Assembly (NCBI RefSeq): GCF_005503535.1
Contig: NZ_SCNN01000007.1
Location: 248,001-312,000 of the forward strand
DNA from: Mesorhizobium comanense
GTDB taxonomy: Bacteria; Pseudomonadota; Alphaproteobacteria; Rhizobiales; Rhizobiaceae
Direction: 5' to 3'
DNA: 64,000 nt
In this document: piece after piece, positions 36,258 through 44,464 of the stretch
Layout of the letters: each line of letters begins with the position of its first letter
Numbering within the stretch: position 1 is the stretch's first letter
The notes under the pieces: generated by a model
Databases searched by the model: none
Seen by the model: the letters and a program-made list of their open reading frames with translations, nothing else
What the model was told of the DNA's origin: nothing
Translations under genes and position numbers: made by a program

Positions 36258-37556
36258 TCACAATGCGGCTTTGACGTTTTGCAGGATGAGGCGCGCCACG
36301 GTCACCGGATCCTCCACATGCGGCATGTGGCCGGCCCCGGGGAGGAAATGCAATGCCGCAGCAGCCCCGGTGTGCATGGCATGGCGTTTGGGAATGATGC
36401 GGTCCTGTTCGCCCCAGATGATCTTCAGCGGTACGGCAAGGCGCTTCAGCACCTCGCGGAATTCCGTGGCCTGTGTCCCGTCCGGGAAGATCGCGTCGGC
36501 GAGTTCGTCCTGCGCGTCGCGTAGCGCGGCGCTGGAGCGCGCCTTCAAAGTCGTCGACACGAAGCCCGGCGTGACGATCGAAGCGTCGGCGAACAGCCTG
36601 AGCAGCCAGGGCCGCAGACTGTCGGCGCGGGTCGCGCGGGCATAGCCCTGGACAAAGGCACCATCGATCTCCGGACCAAGGCCCGCCGGCGCCAGAAGCG
36701 TCAGCGAGCGGATGGCGATAGCGCCACTCTCGGCAAGCGCCAGCGCCACGCCGCCGCCAAGCGAGTGGCCGACGAGATGCACATCGTCCAGACCCTGACC
36801 GTGAAGCGCCTCGGCAACATTGCCGGCAAAGCCATGGATCGACGGGCGGCCATTCGGTTTGGCCGAACGGCCGTGCCCCGGCAGATCGACCAGGACGATC
36901 GACGCGCTGTCGCCGAGGGCTGCCACCAGCGGTTGCCAGGAGAGGCTGTCGGCGCCGAAACCGTGGAGCAACACCAACGTATTGCCGTTCGCCGCGCCCC
37001 GCCGCGTCAGGTGGAGCGAGTCTCCCGACGATCGATCGGTCGGCCTGGCCGCAAGCGGCGGCTGAGCAGCCGGTGCTTTCTCGGAGCGGGCCTCATACGC
37101 CTCGACATCGCGCAGCTTGATCCTGCCGGAGGCACTGGATGCCGTCAGCGCCGAAAGATCGATGCTCTTCTGCGCCGCGATGCGCCGGGCCAGCGGCGAA
37201 GCAAGCACGCGGCCGTTCGAGGCGGACCGGGTGGCGACGGGACTGGTCTCGGCCACCGCAGCCGTCTCGGACGGCTTGGCCGCCGGCTTGTCTTCGGCCG
37301 GTCGTGCAGCCATGGCAGCGGGATCCGCGATCACCCCCAGAACGCCGCCGACCTCGATCTCCTGGCCGACCTCGGCCCTGACCTCGGCGAGCACGCCCGA
37401 GGCCGGCGCCTCGATCTCGGTAGCGGCCTTGGCCGTCTCGACGGTCACCACCAGTTCGCCCGCCGCGACCATGTCGCCAGGCTTCTTGTGCCATTCGACG
37501 ACGACGACCGATTCCATGTATTCGCCGCCGGCGCCAACCACAGTGATGTCGGTCAC
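36258..37556 (-). CDS. Acetoin-dehydrogenase-type E2: lipoyl domain fused to an alpha/beta hydrolase
   Basis: This 432-residue protein has three parts. Residues 1-77 are a lipoyl domain with the modified lysine probably K43 (VETAKAATEIEAP). An Ala/Pro linker leads to an E1/E3-binding domain at about 117-153 (ASPLARRIAAQKSIDLSAL, GRIKLRDVEAY). Residues 185-432 are an alpha/beta hydrolase with LVLLHGFG and the nucleophile S265 in GHSLGG. There is no classical CoA-acyltransferase domain, the design known for AcoC of acetoin dehydrogenases. It starts with GTG at 37554-37556 behind AAGGAGG, 12 bp after E1-beta. No E3 gene is present nearby. Confidence 0.9.
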   Translation of the reverse strand: MTDITVVGAGGEYMESVVVVEWHKKPGDMVAAGELVVTVETAKAATEIEAPASGVLAEVRAEVGQEIEVGGVLGVIADPAAMAARPAEDKPAAKPSETAAVAETSPVATRSASNGRVLASPLARRIAAQKSIDLSALTASSASGRIKLRDVEAYEARSEKAPAAQPPLAARPTDRSSGDSLHLTRRGAANGNTLVLLHGFGADSLSWQPLVAALGDSASIVLVDLPGHGRSAKPNGRPSIHGFAGNVAEALHGQGLDDVHLVGHSLGGGVALALAESGAIAIRSLTLLAPAGLGPEIDGAFVQGYARATRADSLRPWLLRLFADASIVTPGFVSTTLKARSSAALRDAQDELADAIFPDGTQATEFREVLKRLAVPLKIIWGEQDRIIPKRHAMHTGAAAALHFLPGAGHMPHVEDPVTVARLILQNVKAAL

Positions 37557-37568
37557 GTCTGGTCCTCC

Positions 37569-38543
37569 TTAGCGCAGCGTGGCGCGCGCCGCGTCGGCGA
37601 TCTTGGCCGCGTTGGGCAGAACCGCCATTTCGAGCGGCTCGCTGTAGGGCACTGGCATGTCCGGCAGCGTCACGCGTGCCACCGGCCCGTCGAGATCGTC
37701 GAAGGCGTGATCCATGATCGTCGCCGAGAGTTCGGCCGCGTAGCCGCAGAAGCGCCACCCCTCATTGACCACCACAGCGTGATGCGTTTTGGCGATGGAC
37801 GTCTTGATGGCGGAAAGGTCGAGCGGGCGCAGGCTGCGCAGATCTATGACCTCGGCGCTGATGCCGTCTGCGGCCAGCAGTTCGGCCGCCTTGTGGCTTT
37901 CCAGCACCATGCGCGAGGTGGCGAAGATCGAGATGTCGGCGCCCTCGCATACGGTCCGCGCCTTGCCGATCTCGACGGTGAAGTCGGGATCGTCGGGCAC
38001 GTCGTCGCGCAGATTGTAGAGCAGCTTGTGCTCCAGGAAGATCACCGGCTGGCTGTCACGAATGGCGGTCTTGAGCAGCCCCTTGGCGTCGGCGGGCGTG
38101 ACCGGTGCGACGACCTTGAGGCCTGGAATGTGCGCCACCAGCGAATCGAGGCTCTTGGAGTGCTGCGCGCCGGCGCCGGCGCCGCCGCCGCCCTGGGTCC
38201 GCAGCACGAAGGGCATCGAGACATCGTTCCACAGATATTCGTAGATCGACGCCTGGTTGATCAGCGCGTCCAGCACCAACGGCATGAAATCGGCATACAT
38301 GATTTCGAGGATCGGCCGCGTCCCGGTCATCGCCGCCGTGACCGCCATGGCGGCGAGCGTCTGTTCGGAGATCGGCGTGTCGCGTACGCGTCCCTCGCCG
38401 AATTCATCCATCAGCCCGCGCGTGACCTTGAAGACGCCGCCATAGCGCGCGATGTCCTCGCCGAACAGGAAGACGGAAGGATCGCGCTGCATCTCCTCGC
38501 GCAGGGCCTGGTTGAGCGCTTCGGCGTATCGCAGCTTGGCCAT
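37569..38543 (-). CDS. 2-oxoacid/acetoin dehydrogenase E1 component, beta subunit
   Basis: The 324-residue protein matches E1-beta of pyruvate/acetoin dehydrogenases: KLRYAEALNQALREEMQRDPSVFLFGEDI at the start, TPISEQTLAAMAVTAAMTG (the conserved Glu that activates TPP) and RTQGGGGAGAGAQHSKSLDSLVAHIPGLKVV. The start MAKLRYAE at 38541-38543 is one base after the E1-alpha stop; a longer frame is rejected because it overlaps E1-alpha. It forms the heterotetramer with E1-alpha, which decarboxylates a 2-oxo acid or cleaves an acetoin-like ketol. Confidence 0.93.
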   Translation of the reverse strand: MAKLRYAEALNQALREEMQRDPSVFLFGEDIARYGGVFKVTRGLMDEFGEGRVRDTPISEQTLAAMAVTAAMTGTRPILEIMYADFMPLVLDALINQASIYEYLWNDVSMPFVLRTQGGGGAGAGAQHSKSLDSLVAHIPGLKVVAPVTPADAKGLLKTAIRDSQPVIFLEHKLLYNLRDDVPDDPDFTVEIGKARTVCEGADISIFATSRMVLESHKAAELLAADGISAEVIDLRSLRPLDLSAIKTSIAKTHHAVVVNEGWRFCGYAAELSATIMDHAFDDLDGPVARVTLPDMPVPYSEPLEMAVLPNAAKIADAARATLR

Positions 38544-38544
38544 C

Positions 38545-39516
38545 TCAGAAGGACTCCGCATAAGGGGCGGTCTTCTCAAAGACCGCGAAGGTCGGCAGCG
38601 GCGCTTCGAGCGCCGCTTCTATCGCGGCGTCGACTTCGGCAACCGCTTCCTGCTCAACTTGCTCCAGCCGTTCCTGGCCGACGGCATCGACAAGCGAGGC
38701 AAAGCTTACTTTTATCGGATCGCGCGCCGCCCAGGCGGCAAGGTCTTCCTCGCCCTGATAGCCACCCATGTCGGAGGTGGAAAAGCCCTGCATGCGATAG
38801 GTCTTGGCCTCCACCAGCGAAGGCCCCTCGCCGCGCCGCGCGCGCTCGACCGCCGTCGCGACGGCGCGGTAGACGGCGACCGCGTCGTTACCGTCGACGA
38901 TCTCACTGGGGATCGCGTAGCCGGCGCCGCGGATGCTGAGATCGGCCACCGGCGACTGCACGCTGTGATGCACGGTAAGCCCGTACTGATTGTGTTCGAG
39001 CACGAAGACGACGGGCAGCTTCCACAGCGCGGCGATGTTCATGGATTCATGGCAGATGCCGGTCTGCGCCGCACCATCGCCGAAGAAGCACATTGCGACG
39101 TCCGAGCCGCCGCGCACCTGGATCGACAGCGCCATGCCGGTCGCCGCGGGGATGCTGGCACCGACGATGGCATTGCCGCCGATGACGCCGCTCGCCTTCT
39201 CGCCGATCAGCATGTGGCCGGCGCGGCCGCCGCAATAACCGGTCTCGCGGCCGAGGATTTCTGCCGCGATGCCGTGCACGCCGAGCCCCTTGCCGACGTA
39301 ATGCGCATGGCCGCGATGGGTGCTGGTGACATAGTCGGAGGTGGCAAGCATCGCGGTCGCGCCGACGCCGACCGCTTCCTGGCCGTCGCAGCGGTGGATC
39401 GGGCCGCGTGTCTTGCCGGCCTTGTGAAGCTCGCCGAGACGCTCCTCCAGACGGCGCACGAGGACCATCTTGCGATGCATCTCGATCCGCTCCGTGGTCG
39501 AGGGAGAATTCTTCAT
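38545..39516 (-). CDS. 2-oxoacid/acetoin dehydrogenase E1 component, alpha subunit
   Basis: This 323-residue protein has the thiamine-diphosphate motif GDGAAQTGICHESMN ending in the conserved Asn (LPVVFVLEHNQYGLT) and the HRGHAHYVGKG segment of E1-alpha proteins. CGGRAGHML and similar motifs fit the acetoin dehydrogenase branch. GAGAGGTG precedes the ATG. It heads the operon E1-alpha, E1-beta, E2, SDR, DUF3830, all with gaps of 13 bp or less, behind two overlapping palindromic operators at 39553-39574. The true substrate may be acetoin-like or another alpha-keto compound from the pathway. Confidence 0.93.
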   Translation of the reverse strand: MKNSPSTTERIEMHRKMVLVRRLEERLGELHKAGKTRGPIHRCDGQEAVGVGATAMLATSDYVTSTHRGHAHYVGKGLGVHGIAAEILGRETGYCGGRAGHMLIGEKASGVIGGNAIVGASIPAATGMALSIQVRGGSDVAMCFFGDGAAQTGICHESMNIAALWKLPVVFVLEHNQYGLTVHHSVQSPVADLSIRGAGYAIPSEIVDGNDAVAVYRAVATAVERARRGEGPSLVEAKTYRMQGFSTSDMGGYQGEEDLAAWAARDPIKVSFASLVDAVGQERLEQVEQEAVAEVDAAIEAALEAPLPTFAVFEKTAPYAESF

Positions 39517-39552
39517 CCGAACACCTCTCAGCCGCAGGTTGCTGCGGCCTAT

Positions 39553-39574
39553 TTTGTTATAACAAATTTGTTAT
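39553..39574. promoter_or_regulatory. Two overlapping palindromic operators upstream of the E1-alpha operon
   Basis: TTTGTTATAACAAA at 39553-39566 is a perfect 14-bp palindrome, and ATAACAAATTTGTTAT at 39559-39574 is a perfect 16-bp palindrome sharing eight of its bases. The site is 37 bp upstream of the E1-alpha start. The second palindrome is identical to the centre of the 48-bp palindrome at 49328-49375. The GntR regulator at 42771 is the most likely binder. Confidence 0.75.
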
Positions 39575-39614
39575 CAAACTTGGCCTGATCGCGCAAGCCG
39601 GTTCGGCGTTGCGA

Positions 39615-40514
39615 TCAGGCTTTCTCGAGGGCAGACAGCACCAGATCGGCGGCATAGGCATCCTCGGTCGCGATGCCGACGGAGATGAAGACGGTGTTGT
39701 CGCTGGCGTCCGCTGGCGCCTTGCCTGCCAGCACTTCGCCGAGCTCGGCATGGATTGACGCACCGGACATCAGGATGTTGCCGGATTCCTGGCTCGCCGC
39801 GTCCCGGGACTCGACGAAGATGACGGAACGCATCACCGCGTCGTCGAGCTCACGCCCATCCAACCCGTTCCAGCCGACGGCGCTGACATGGGCGCCGGGC
39901 TTCAACCATTCGCCCTTGACGATCGGCTCCTTGGCCGAGGTGGTGGTGGCGATCACGTCGGCGCCGCGAACCGCTTCCTCGCTGGACGCGCAGAGCCGCG
40001 CGCCGGTTTCCTCGGCAAAGGCGCGGGCGTGATCGCGATTGCGGCTCCAGACACGGATTTCCTCGAAATCGCGGACGCGGCGCATGGTCTCGAAATGGCC
40101 ACGGGCCTGCGCGCCGCTGCCGAGGATGGCGAGTACCTTCGCATCCGGTGCCGCGAGACGCCGCGCAGCCATTGCCGACACCGCCGAGGTGCGCATCTGC
40201 GTGATATAGGTGCCGTCGAGCACGGCGCGCGGGAGGCCGGTCCAGCGGTCGAAGACGACCACGATGGCGTTATGGCTTTCGAGGCCCTTGGCGTGATTGC
40301 GCGGATAATTGCCGACCAGCTTGACCGCGAAAATATCGGTCACGGCAGGCATCAGGCAAAGGTCGCCGCCGGCCTCCTGGTCGACCACGCGCATGCGCAC
40401 GGGCTGTATCACCTTGCCCGTGGAAAAGGCGATCAGCGCCTGCTCCATCGCATCGATCAGCGCATCGATGTCGAGCACGGCGGCAATCTTTTCCCTGTCG
40501 TAGTAAGGCAGCAT
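39615..40514 (-). CDS. Ornithine cyclodeaminase/mu-crystallin family protein
   Basis: The 299-residue protein has the family Rossmann motif LAILGSGAQARGHFETM (about 126-142), the DGTYITQMRTSAVSAMAARRLA segment and ATTTSAKEPIV. Members include ornithine cyclodeaminase, alanine dehydrogenase and Delta1-pyrroline-2-carboxylate reductase. The last is attractive here because a DadA-like oxidase is directly upstream and a ProC homologue is in the same region. CTAGGAGAG precedes the ATG. Third gene of the SDR - DadA-like - OCD operon. Short for the family (usually 310-350). Confidence 0.9.
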   Translation of the reverse strand: MLPYYDREKIAAVLDIDALIDAMEQALIAFSTGKVIQPVRMRVVDQEAGGDLCLMPAVTDIFAVKLVGNYPRNHAKGLESHNAIVVVFDRWTGLPRAVLDGTYITQMRTSAVSAMAARRLAAPDAKVLAILGSGAQARGHFETMRRVRDFEEIRVWSRNRDHARAFAEETGARLCASSEEAVRGADVIATTTSAKEPIVKGEWLKPGAHVSAVGWNGLDGRELDDAVMRSVIFVESRDAASQESGNILMSGASIHAELGEVLAGKAPADASDNTVFISVGIATEDAYAADLVLSALEKA

Positions 40515-40526
40515 GAAGCGACTCTC

Positions 40527-41774
40527 CTAGAAGCGGTCAGGCGAAAACGGCTTTATATCGATGGGCGACGACTCGCCCGCGGCGACCGCCGCGACGATGC
40601 GCCCGGTGACGCAGCCGCTGGACATGCCGACGTGCTGGTGCCCGAAAGCCAGGATGATCTCGGGTGTGCGCGACGATCGGCCGATGACCGGCAAGGCGTC
40701 GGGCATGGAGGGCCGAAAGCCCATCCATTTCGATGACGGGCTTGCCGTCAGATCCGGCAGGAGACGTCGCGCCGTGCGTTCCAGATAGGCATGGCAGGCG
40801 GGATTGGGCGGCTTGTCGAGGCCGGCGAGCTCGACCATGCCGGCGCAGCGCAACCCCTCGGTCATCGGCGTCATGGCAAAGCCCGCCGTGGCGCTCGAGC
40901 AGGTTCGGCTGATGATGTCGCCCTGCTTGCCGAAGACGACGTGATAGCCGCGCTCGGTCTCTAGCGGCACATGCGCGATCGCCTTGCCGAACAACCGCCT
41001 GGAATGGGCGCCGGCCGAGAGCACGACCTGGTCGAAAACGCGCGCTTCGGTGCCCGACACCAACAGCTTGCCGTCCGGCCGCTTGTCGATCCCGGTCACC
41101 TCATCGCGCAGTAAAGTGCCTCCCTGCGCGCAAAAATGGCGCGCCATCGTCGCGCAGACTTCGGCGGGGCTGAGATAATGCAGCGCCGAGGTGAAATACA
41201 GGGCCTTGCTGAAGACCGGGGCGAGGTTGGGCTCCAGGCGCCGGATTTCGACGGCATCGATCTCCTCGACGTCGCCAGCAAGCTCCTTGTAAAGGCCGAT
41301 CTCGGTGCCGAGCGCGCGATAATCCGCGTCGCTCTCGTAGAGATGCAGATAGCCGCCGCCACGGATCAAGCGGTCGGCGCCACTGTCCTTGAACAGCGGC
41401 AATGCGAATTCGAGATTGCGCGACAGAAGCGAATGCAGCGCATGCGATATCCGCACCACCTCGTCTTGCGTGCAGTGCCTGAGGAACGACATCAGCCACT
41501 GCAACATGCGCGGCGCGTAGGCCCAGTTGATGCTGAGCGGGCTGCCGCCGGCAAACATCAGCTTCAGCAGCCGGCGCGGGATCGAGGGGCTGTTGACAGG
41601 AACGAAGGCGTGCGGCGCAAGCGCCCCGGCATTGCCGAAGGAAGCGCCGCTGCCCGGCTCGTTGCGGTCGATCAGCGTGACCTCGAAGCCGGCTCTTTGC
41701 AGGTAGAGCGCGGACGATATTCCGACGATCCCGGCGCCGATGACGGCGATCTTGGTTTTCCCCGGTGCAGGCAT
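40527..41774 (-). CDS. FAD-dependent D-amino-acid dehydrogenase-like oxidoreductase (DadA family)
   Basis: This 415-residue flavoprotein has the FAD motif IAVIGAGIVGISSALYLQRAG near the N-terminus and the DadA-typical GSGASFGNAGALAPHAFVPVNSP segment. Conserved C-terminal features are MGFRPSMPDALPVIGRSS and FGHQHVGMSSG. It probably oxidises a D-amino acid or a cyclic imino acid such as D-hydroxyproline to an imine, passing electrons to the membrane. It lies 12 bp before the ornithine cyclodeaminase homologue, which could reduce or open the resulting imine, and 33 bp after an SDR. Confidence 0.9.
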   Translation of the reverse strand: MPAPGKTKIAVIGAGIVGISSALYLQRAGFEVTLIDRNEPGSGASFGNAGALAPHAFVPVNSPSIPRRLLKLMFAGGSPLSINWAYAPRMLQWLMSFLRHCTQDEVVRISHALHSLLSRNLEFALPLFKDSGADRLIRGGGYLHLYESDADYRALGTEIGLYKELAGDVEEIDAVEIRRLEPNLAPVFSKALYFTSALHYLSPAEVCATMARHFCAQGGTLLRDEVTGIDKRPDGKLLVSGTEARVFDQVVLSAGAHSRRLFGKAIAHVPLETERGYHVVFGKQGDIISRTCSSATAGFAMTPMTEGLRCAGMVELAGLDKPPNPACHAYLERTARRLLPDLTASPSSKWMGFRPSMPDALPVIGRSSRTPEIILAFGHQHVGMSSGCVTGRIVAAVAAGESSPIDIKPFSPDRF

Positions 41775-41807
41775 GGCATATCCCCAGGTCGAGCGGGCAA
41801 ACTGTCG

Positions 41808-42560
41808 TCAGGCCGCGGGCTGCCTCTGGAACATCTTGGTGCCGCCGACCACCTGATGTGTCGGCACCACCTCGATCTGTGCCACGCAGACATGCGGCGG
41901 CGTCGACAGCACGTACTGGATGGCGTCGGCGATATCCTGCGGCTGCAGGCATTCGTACGGGTCGTAGAGCAGTTCGTCCGACTTTGAGTGATCGCCGCCG
42001 AACATCTCGGCATGCATGCCGGTGCGCACCCTGCCGGGGCGAATCTCGGTCACCCTGACATCCGTGCCGAAAAGCTCCATCCTCAGATTGGCGCTCATAT
42101 TGTGGATCGCCGCCTTGGAGGCGCTGTAGACCGGCTGGCCCGTCGAAGGGTACGGCCCGGCGAGTGAGCCGACATTGACGATATGGCCGCGATTGCGCTC
42201 GACCATGCCCGGCACCACGGCCGAGAGCGCATTGTGCACGCCGATGACGTTGACATCGAGAATATGCTGCGCCGAGGCGTTCGGCACCGAATAGAGCGTT
42301 CCGGTGACGCCGAGTACGCCCGCGGCGTTGACCAGTATGTCGATGCGTTGACCCGAGAAGGCGCTGTTGAGGGCGCCCGCGTCGGTGACATCCATCAGCA
42401 CCGTCTCGACATTCTCGATATCCGCCAGCGCGGCGAGTTTCGCCTGATTGTTCGACAAGGCGATGGCGTGCACGCCGTGGGCCGCCAGCATTCTGACGAG
42501 CGCCGAGCCGATGCCGCCACTTCCTCCCGTGACGAGCGCCCGCATTCCCTTTTCGAGCAT
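41808..42560 (-). CDS. Short-chain dehydrogenase/reductase (SDR)
   Basis: The 250-residue SDR has TGGSGGIG at about 11-18, VNAAGVLG as the NAG motif, the VGSLAGPYPSTGQPVYSASK stretch with the catalytic Tyr-x3-Lys, and RPGRVRTGMHAE after it. It is a paralogue of the SDR at 35534-36244: both carry YECLxPxxxADxxxxxxxxPPxVxxxxIExxPTxQxVGG near the C-terminus. AAAAGGACCAAGAG precedes the ATG. It heads the operon with the DadA-like and OCD genes and has an operator site about 40 bp upstream (42601-42614). Confidence 0.92.
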   Translation of the reverse strand: MLEKGMRALVTGGSGGIGSALVRMLAAHGVHAIALSNNQAKLAALADIENVETVLMDVTDAGALNSAFSGQRIDILVNAAGVLGVTGTLYSVPNASAQHILDVNVIGVHNALSAVVPGMVERNRGHIVNVGSLAGPYPSTGQPVYSASKAAIHNMSANLRMELFGTDVRVTEIRPGRVRTGMHAEMFGGDHSKSDELLYDPYECLQPQDIADAIQYVLSTPPHVCVAQIEVVPTHQVVGGTKMFQRQPAA

Positions 42561-42600
42561 CTCTTGGTCCTTTTCGGATTGGTTTTCAGTTTTCTATGTT

Positions 42601-42614
42601 ATTTGTTATATCAT
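42601..42614. promoter_or_regulatory. TATAACAAA-type operator upstream of the SDR-DadA-OCD operon
   Basis: ATTTGTTATATCAT contains the exact complement of TATAACAAA. It matches the near-palindrome at 31370-31383 read on the other strand (TTTGTTATATCA). It lies about 40 bp before the SDR start and inside the gap behind the GntR gene. Confidence 0.65.
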
Positions 42615-42770
42615 CGGCGTCAAGCCCGAATGTTACCGTCTGTTCGCACAGGCGACCGAACTATCCAGCCGGCGATTCGGGCGCAGGCGCACCGGTGCGC
42701 CAGCCGACAGTGACGACTGCTCCGCTAAAGATGTGACGGCGGCGGGGAACGAAGCGTTCGCAGGGAGGGA

Positions 42771-43451
42771 TCAGCCCTCGTCGCGCACCGCTGCGTGGAA
42801 AGCCTGGGACGCGAACTCGATATCGCGGGCGATGGCTTGTGCTGCCGCTTCCGCATTGCCCTCACGAATGGCGCGGATGATGGCGATATGGTTGAGCACG
42901 CCGGCATCGGTCTTGGCGAAGTCCGGATAGATGATGTTTAAATACGAGCCGGTTCTGAGCCAGCAACTTTCGATCATCTTGACCAGGAAGGGCATGCGCG
43001 CCGCTTCATAGATGCCGAAGTGGAAACTCCAGTTCAGCTCGATGAGCAATTTGTAGTTCTTTTGCTGATTTGCTTCAATGAGCTGGTCATTGATGGCGCC
43101 GATCTGGATAATGTCTTTCGGCGTCAAATTGGGCATCGCCTCGCGGGTTGCCAGGCTCTCCAGCGAGATGCGAACCTTGGTCAGTTCGCCGATCCTGTCC
43201 GCGTCCAGCCGAGGGATGTAGATCGAGCCGTTGTCGCCCAGTTCCAACACCCCTTCGGCGGCGAGGTTGAACAGCGCTTCGCGGGCCGGCGTCAGGCTGA
43301 CGCCGAGCGATGCCGCCACCGCGCGTAGCGTCAGCTTCTCGCCGGGCTTGAACAACCCCGCCATGATTGCGTGCCGCAATTGCTCGCGGACGCGGACGCC
43401 GAGCGTCTCGGTCCTTTGAAAAGGAGAAAAACTAGCTAGCGCATCAACCAT
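42771..43451 (-). CDS. GntR-family regulator (FCD subfamily), probable regulator of the 29-49 kb catabolic region
   Basis: The 226-residue protein has a winged helix at about 10-80 (VREQLRHAIMAGLFKPGEKLTLRAVAASLGVSLTPAREAL) and an FCD domain after 85 with likely metal ligands in NWSFHFGIYEAA and VLNHIAIIRAI. AAGGACATTCTC precedes the ATG. It lies between the two arms of the catabolic region: the SDR-DadA-OCD operon downstream and the divergent racemase operon. AT-rich inverted repeats sharing TATAACAAA lie in front of the surrounding units, the kind of short palindrome that FCD regulators bind. The link is by position. Confidence 0.92.
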   Translation of the reverse strand: MVDALASFSPFQRTETLGVRVREQLRHAIMAGLFKPGEKLTLRAVAASLGVSLTPAREALFNLAAEGVLELGDNGSIYIPRLDADRIGELTKVRISLESLATREAMPNLTPKDIIQIGAINDQLIEANQQKNYKLLIELNWSFHFGIYEAARMPFLVKMIESCWLRTGSYLNIIYPDFAKTDAGVLNHIAIIRAIREGNAEAAAQAIARDIEFASQAFHAAVRDEG

Positions 43452-43582
43452 GAGAATGTCCTTGGCACCATCTTGTTTATGACGTGAATCACACTCGTGC
43501 CGTCTCCGACGATAGCAAAATCACGTATTTCCAGCGATTGTCCAGAAATTGTGTTCATGGGCCTAACGCGGAGTTGCAAAAG

Positions 43583-43602
43583 TTTTATAACATATTACAA
43601 AA
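43583..43602. promoter_or_regulatory. Imperfect palindromic operator upstream of the racemase operon
   Basis: TTTTATAACATATTACAAAA is an imperfect 20-bp inverted repeat containing TATAACA. It lies 33 bp before the TTG start of the racemase, in the gap between the divergent GntR gene and the racemase. It is the weakest match of the set. Confidence 0.5.
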
Positions 43603-43634
43603 GGGATCAACCGACACGAGATGGGAGCCCCCTC

Positions 43635-44423
43635 TTGAGGATCTGCTGGATTCATCCAACCACCAGGAACGACGCGCTCTCTGCGCTGTGGAGAAAGCTC
43701 GACGAGGTCGTGCGTCCTACCCTCCATGAAGACACCGAACTGGAATTCCGCTTCCTGCCGCGCAGCGGCAATTTCGTCCGCTCGCTTTACGCCGAGCACA
43801 TCAATTCGGTGCATATCGTGGAGGCCGTGCTGCAGGCCGAGCAGGACGGGTTCGACGGCATCTTCCTCGGCTGCTGGAACGATCCTCTGTGGGAAGCGCG
43901 CGAAGTCGTGGGCATCCCCGTCGCCTCGGTCAGCGAGCAGTCGATGCTGGCCGCGCTATCGATGGGCAAGCGCTTCGCCGTCGTGACCGTATCGCAGAAG
44001 ACGACCGTGGCGATCGAGAACGATCTGATGGCCTATGGCTTGCGGGACCGCGCCATCGCGCGGCCGGTGCGCAGCATCATGCCGGAATCGGATGCCGACC
44101 TGCTGCTCGGCGCGGTGACGGACCCGTTCGCCGCGCTCATCCCGCGCTTCGAGCAGGTGGCGAACGAATGCATCCGCGACGGCGCCGACGTCATCCTGGT
44201 GGGCTGCGCCTATTACGGTCCGCTGCTGCGCGCCGCCGGCTATACCGAGATCCCGGGGACAGGTGTTCCGGTTCTCGATTCCAGCACGGTGGCGCTGAAA
44301 TATCTCGAGACGATGACCGGCATCGCCCTGCATATGGGCTTCGTCAAGAGCACGCGTCTCCAGTTGAAACCGCCGCCGGGCGAAGCGTTGCATCGCGCTC
44401 GCCAGAGCCTGGCGCTGGGCTGA
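43635..44423 (+). CDS. Asp/Glu/hydantoin racemase-family protein
   Basis: The 262-residue protein starts best at TTG 43635-43637, where the family start RICWIHPTTRND begins directly and GGGAG lies seven bases before it; a longer frame upstream crosses the operator. The two catalytic-type cysteines are in FLGCWNDPLW and ILVGCAYYGPLL, as in hydantoin and Asp/Glu racemases. Racemising an amino acid or hydantoin would feed the D-amino-acid-type oxidases nearby. It heads a four-gene plus-strand operon with an oxidase, an NADH:flavin oxidoreductase and a WHxH protein. Confidence 0.85.
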   Translation: MRICWIHPTTRNDALSALWRKLDEVVRPTLHEDTELEFRFLPRSGNFVRSLYAEHINSVHIVEAVLQAEQDGFDGIFLGCWNDPLWEAREVVGIPVASVSEQSMLAALSMGKRFAVVTVSQKTTVAIENDLMAYGLRDRAIARPVRSIMPESDADLLLGAVTDPFAALIPRFEQVANECIRDGADVILVGCAYYGPLLRAAGYTEIPGTGVPVLDSSTVALKYLETMTGIALHMGFVKSTRLQLKPPPGEALHRARQSLALG

Positions 44424-44464
44424 TGGACATTTCCCTCAATTCCTGAACCGAGAGCGTGCATTCC

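Noticed and set aside
36765-38939. A 724-codon plus-strand frame opposite the E2 and E1-beta genes
   Set aside because: Antisense shadow in GC-rich DNA; no motif, and it crosses three well-defined gene boundaries.
43497-43634. Longer N-terminus for the racemase
   Set aside because: The extra residues read through the operator region and do not fit the family; the TTG start at 43635 begins exactly at the family start.
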